Source of the DNA: Treponema sp. UBA1798
Lineage (GTDB): Bacteria > Spirochaetota > Spirochaetia > Treponematales > Treponemataceae
Direction of reading: 5' to 3'
Assembly: GCA_002319875.1 (NCBI GenBank)
Contig: DCFS01000327.1
Location: forward strand, 1-8,758
DNA: 8,758 nucleotides
How positions within the stretch are numbered: the first letter of the stretch is position 1; the number at the start of each line of letters is the position of its first letter. The notes under the pieces are model-generated. The model saw only the letters and a list, made by a program, of their open reading frames with translations. It was not told the DNA's origin and ran no database searches. Both the position numbers and the translations under genes were made by a program. Below, one piece after another: positions 6,450 through 8,758 of the stretch.

Positions 6450-6652
6450 CTACCCCATAGTCAGGAGTTCTTGTAAAACTTCGTTCTCTGTTTTTTGTGC
6501 TTCCGTTATCTCCTTTTCCTTCGTTCTGTTGAAATACCACGCCATTATGTCCATCGGGCTTTCATCTGTTATACCGAAGTAATGCAGCACCATCGTAACA
6601 CTGGTAATATTGCAACTCCGACATGCCATGGAATATTCATCTTTTATAGAAC
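6450..6652 (-). pseudogene. Truncated C39-like cysteine peptidase fragment at the IS21 end
   Basis: On the minus strand an open frame enters from the IS terminus at 6653 and continues for about 67 codons to a TAG at 6450-6452. The host part reads SIKDEYSMACRSCNITSVTM, then VLHYFGITDESPMDIMAWYF, and ends ENEVLQELLTMG. The pattern Cys-N-I-T-S-V-x-M-V-L-x-Y-F-G-I is typical of the start of peptidase C39-like and related papain-fold domains, where that Cys is the nucleophile. There is no convincing start codon with a ribosome site. The internal ATG in YSMACR lacks one, and the frame closes with TAA inside the IS. The His and Asp/Asn parts of the active site are missing. The simplest reading is a gene interrupted by the IS, with its 5' part beyond the right edge. 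The family is suggested by motif only. The stop at 6450 lies 13 bases from the end of the convergent repeat-protein gene. Confidence 0.5.
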
Positions 6653-6700
6653 TGTCAACGCCGGGCTGTTTTTTCCTTTAAAATCCGGCGAGATTTTTCC
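6653..6700. repeat. IS21 terminal transposase-binding repeats
   Basis: CCGGGCTGTTTTTTCC at 6661-6676 and CCGGCGAGATTTTTCC at 6685-6700 match at 12 of 16 positions and are spaced 24 bases apart, just inside the TG terminus. IS21-family ends carry multiple such sites for IstA. A further CCGG at 6699-6702 hints at a weak third copy. Confidence 0.6.
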
Positions 6701-6718
6701 GGTTCCAGCGAAAAAAAA

Positions 6719-7483
6719 TTATGCGAAGCCAACGGCTCCGACTTTCAGGCGGTCCTTCATTCGATAGGAATCTGCCTGTAAGCTCAGTGTATGTGAGTGA
6801 TGAAGCAATCGATCTAACATCGCTGTAGCGACGGCTTCATCGCTCATCAGCTCTGCCCATTTCGAGAAGGGCTTGTTGCTTGTCATAATGATCGAACCGG
6901 TTTCATACCGGGCATTAACAAGCTGAAAGAATACATGTGCCTGTTCTGCGGTCAGCGGCTCATAACCAACTTCATCTATCAACAAAACATGCGGCTTTCG
7001 AAGCCAATCCAGTTTCCGCTTCAACCGGTTCTGCTCCTTTGCTCGGACAAGCTGCTCGACGAGATCATGACAAGAAATGTAATAAGCACTGAATCCGTTA
7101 TTACAAGCCTTTGTTCCAAGTCCTAAAAGCAAGTGCGTCTTCCCGACTCCGGAGGGGCCGGGGAGAAAAATATTCTCCTTTCGCTCGATGAACATGAGTG
7201 TGGACAGCTCATCGAGCTTCTGTTTTGACAAGCCGCCCTTGAGCCAAGAAAGATCAAAATCGTCGAGGGTCTTGTATTGCGGCATACCCGATACTTTTAA
7301 TCGAGTTTTCGCGGCCCGCTCCCTGCGGGGAATATATTCGAGATCCACGAGATCTGTAAGCCGTTCAAGCAGCGTGTTCTCATTTCGGCTTTGGTCCGCA
7401 AGAAAGCTTTCGAGCGAGGCAGCCATGAAGGAGAGTCCGAGTTCTTCCAGTTTTCCAGAGAGATTCATTACAGCCGTATTCAT
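6719..7483 (-). CDS. istB: IS21-family helper ATPase IstB
   Basis: IstB is the AAA+ ATPase that assembles on target DNA and stimulates the IstA transposase, acting in target selection. The 254-residue protein has the normal family length. It shows an N-terminal helical region (1-100), Walker A GPSGVGKT at 109-116, Walker B VLLIDE ending in D170-E171, a sensor-1 motif MTSNKPF with N203, and a likely arginine finger in MLDRLLHHS (R225). All look intact. Its ATG at 7483-7481 overlaps the istA TGA by 4 bases (ATGA), which implies translational coupling. The TAA at 6719-6721 lies 66 bases inside the IS end and is followed by a run of T on the minus strand, without a clear hairpin. Confidence 0.95.
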   Translation of the reverse strand: MNTAVMNLSGKLEELGLSFMAASLESFLADQSRNENTLLERLTDLVDLEYIPRRERAAKTRLKVSGMPQYKTLDDFDLSWLKGGLSKQKLDELSTLMFIERKENIFLPGPSGVGKTHLLLGLGTKACNNGFSAYYISCHDLVEQLVRAKEQNRLKRKLDWLRKPHVLLIDEVGYEPLTAEQAHVFFQLVNARYETGSIIMTSNKPFSKWAELMSDEAVATAMLDRLLHHSHTLSLQADSYRMKDRLKVGAVGFA

Positions 7484-8733
7484 GAAACACCGCCTGGAAT
7501 GAATTGGTCATAGATCGCCGGGCTTCTGATCTCAACGTCGATGATCTTCTTCTGCGCAATGCGGCGTTTCGGGAACCGAAAGACCCGCTGTCGTTCCCGA
7601 TCTTTCTCCCAGCGTTTACGAATAGCTTCCCTGTCTTCGGGGTATATGATCCGCATCATGGCGCCTTCGGCTTCAAATGATATAGACCGTAATAAGGTTC
7701 CGTCAGCATACAGTTCCGCTTTAGTGCTGAATACATCGGGCCGCAGTGTTACCTCTCGTCCCAAGTAACGCGGATCCACGCTGTATTTATTGGTTTTCCA
7801 CGTAATGCAGAACTCTCTGTTGACGATGAGCGGTATGGCATCCCGTACATCAAAGGGCGCCTCAGTTATGGGTTTCAGGTACGGCTTTTCCTCAGCATGT
7901 CGTTCCGCTCGAGATGTGGTGAGACCTGAAATCTTATTGTCTTTGATCCTGTCAATCCACGAGCGTACTGATTCATTGAGCTCATTGAGGGTGAAGCTGG
8001 TCTTCTCAAGGCTTTCGAAAAAGTTTCCCTCCAAGTATTGATTGAAACGTTCGACCTTTCCCTTTGTCTCCGGCCTTCTGACACGGCACCGTCTGGGGGT
8101 AAATCCGTAATGAATCGCAAAAGATGCGAGCCGTTTGTTCGGTTTCCACGCTTCTCCATCGTAAATCCACGCCGTTTTCATATTGTCGTAGAGAATCTCG
8201 GCCGGGACACCGCCAAAGAAACGAAACGCTTCCTGGTGGCAGGCAAGAAGCGTCGCACTTGTCATGTTGGTGGTAAAACGCACGAAGGGGTATCGTGAAT
8301 AACCGAGTACCATAGTAAAGGCGTAGAGCTTTCGATATGAGCCGTCAACCCATTGCTTGCCGAACTCAACCCAGTCAACCTGGGCCTGAAAGCCCGGTTC
8401 TGTCTCGTATCGAATCACTGCACTCCGCCCGGTTTCTCGCCGAACTCTGGTAATGAACTCTTTGAGGACAGACCGTTTCCCGGTGTATCCCATCTTTTTT
8501 ATACTTTCAAAGATTACTTCGCCATTTGCATTGGGCTTTGCTTCGATACGGCTTCTGATATCCGCCTTGAAGGGATCCAATTTGCTCGACCTGTTTGGAC
8601 TTTTCCTTTTCCGAGGAAATTCGGAAAGATAGTTCCTGACTGTCCGGTCAGTGACGCCAAGGATCTCCGCAATCTCTTTTTGCGTGTATCCTTGCCCTTG
8701 TAAAACTCGTGCGTCCAGCATACGATACTCCAT
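7480..8733 (-). CDS. istA: IS21-family transposase IstA
   Basis: IstA is the DDE-type transposase that cuts and joins the IS ends. This 417-residue protein has an N-terminal helix-turn-helix (about 12-37: GQGYTQKEIAEILGVTDRTV) for binding the terminal repeats. An rve-type integrase core follows, with D120 in FQAQVDW, D183 in EILYDNMK and E228 in TKGKVERFNQ, so the catalytic triad is complete. The C-terminal part (about 300-400) has the NREFCITWKTNKYSVDP region typical of IS21 transposases and a basic tail. The ATG at 8733 has AAAGGAA about 7 bases upstream. The gene ends in an ATGA overlap with istB. No frameshift or stop interrupts it. The promoter and left IS end would lie at or beyond 8758. 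Confidence 0.95.
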   Translation of the reverse strand: MEYRMLDARVLQGQGYTQKEIAEILGVTDRTVRNYLSEFPRKRKSPNRSSKLDPFKADIRSRIEAKPNANGEVIFESIKKMGYTGKRSVLKEFITRVRRETGRSAVIRYETEPGFQAQVDWVEFGKQWVDGSYRKLYAFTMVLGYSRYPFVRFTTNMTSATLLACHQEAFRFFGGVPAEILYDNMKTAWIYDGEAWKPNKRLASFAIHYGFTPRRCRVRRPETKGKVERFNQYLEGNFFESLEKTSFTLNELNESVRSWIDRIKDNKISGLTTSRAERHAEEKPYLKPITEAPFDVRDAIPLIVNREFCITWKTNKYSVDPRYLGREVTLRPDVFSTKAELYADGTLLRSISFEAEGAMMRIIYPEDREAIRKRWEKDRERQRVFRFPKRRIAQKKIIDVEIRSPAIYDQFIPGGVS

Positions 8734-8758
8734 GAAGGGTTCCTTTGTTGTTTTGTTT

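Larger units (their letters stand above)
6653..8758 (-). mobile_element. IS21-family insertion sequence (istB-side end present, istA-side end outside)
   Basis: The element carries intact istA and istB in the standard order and overlap. Its istB-side end is placed at 6653, where the plus strand reads TGTCAACGCCGGGC, a TG-starting terminus followed by closely spaced repeats as in IS21-family ends. The opposite terminus should lie shortly beyond 8758, because only 25 bases upstream of istA are visible. Both genes are open, so the element may be active. Its target duplication cannot be checked within the window. Confidence 0.85.

Noticed and set aside
6437..6470. Continuation of the peptidase fragment in another frame (PDYGVAALDDYL) past the TAG at 6450
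   Set aside because: It would run antisense into the end of the repeat-protein gene and stops soon after. I could not separate it from chance.
6680..6720. Possible terminator after istB (T-run with CCGG inverted repeat on the minus strand)
   Set aside because: The pairing is only about four bases, and the T-run precedes the repeat rather than following it. The sequence fits IS terminal binding sites better.

Overview
The window looks like chromosomal DNA of a spirochaete, most likely a Treponema-type organism of moderate G+C. This rests on the style of the topoisomerase pair, the mix of neighbouring families and the codon composition. No rRNA or tRNA is present, so the assignment is an inference.

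Layout. Positions 1-2434 (minus strand) hold a parE-parC operon for DNA topoisomerase IV; parE is complete and parC runs off the left edge. Divergent from it is citC (2485-3549, plus), a complete citrate lyase ligase without any other cit gene in view. The 50-base gap between parE and citC holds a perfect 18-bp palindrome whose centre reads as a -10 box on both strands. citC converges with a TPR-like hypothetical gene (3379-4551, minus), and the two coding regions overlap antisense by 171 bases. A leader of about 330 bases follows, with outward-facing promoters on both strands. It leads into an AT-rich RDD-family membrane protein gene (4886-5464) and then an exported five-repeat beta-propeller-like protein (5606-6436).

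The right end is a mobile element. An IS21-family insertion sequence (about 6653 to beyond 8758) carries intact istB and istA on the minus strand, and its istB-side terminus is visible. Immediately next to that terminus is a 67-codon fragment (6450-6652, minus) that looks like the start of a C39-like cysteine peptidase domain. It has no start codon of its own, so the IS probably disrupted this gene.

How the genes relate. parE and parC form one enzyme, and istA and istB form one transposition module. The rest are single genes with separate promoters. I do not see a convincing new multi-gene system. The most interesting points are the symmetric divergent promoter with an apparently leaderless parE, the long antisense overlap at the citC 3' end, the AT-rich RDD locus with its small-ORF leader, the self-similar repeats of the propeller gene, and the IS-truncated peptidase fragment.
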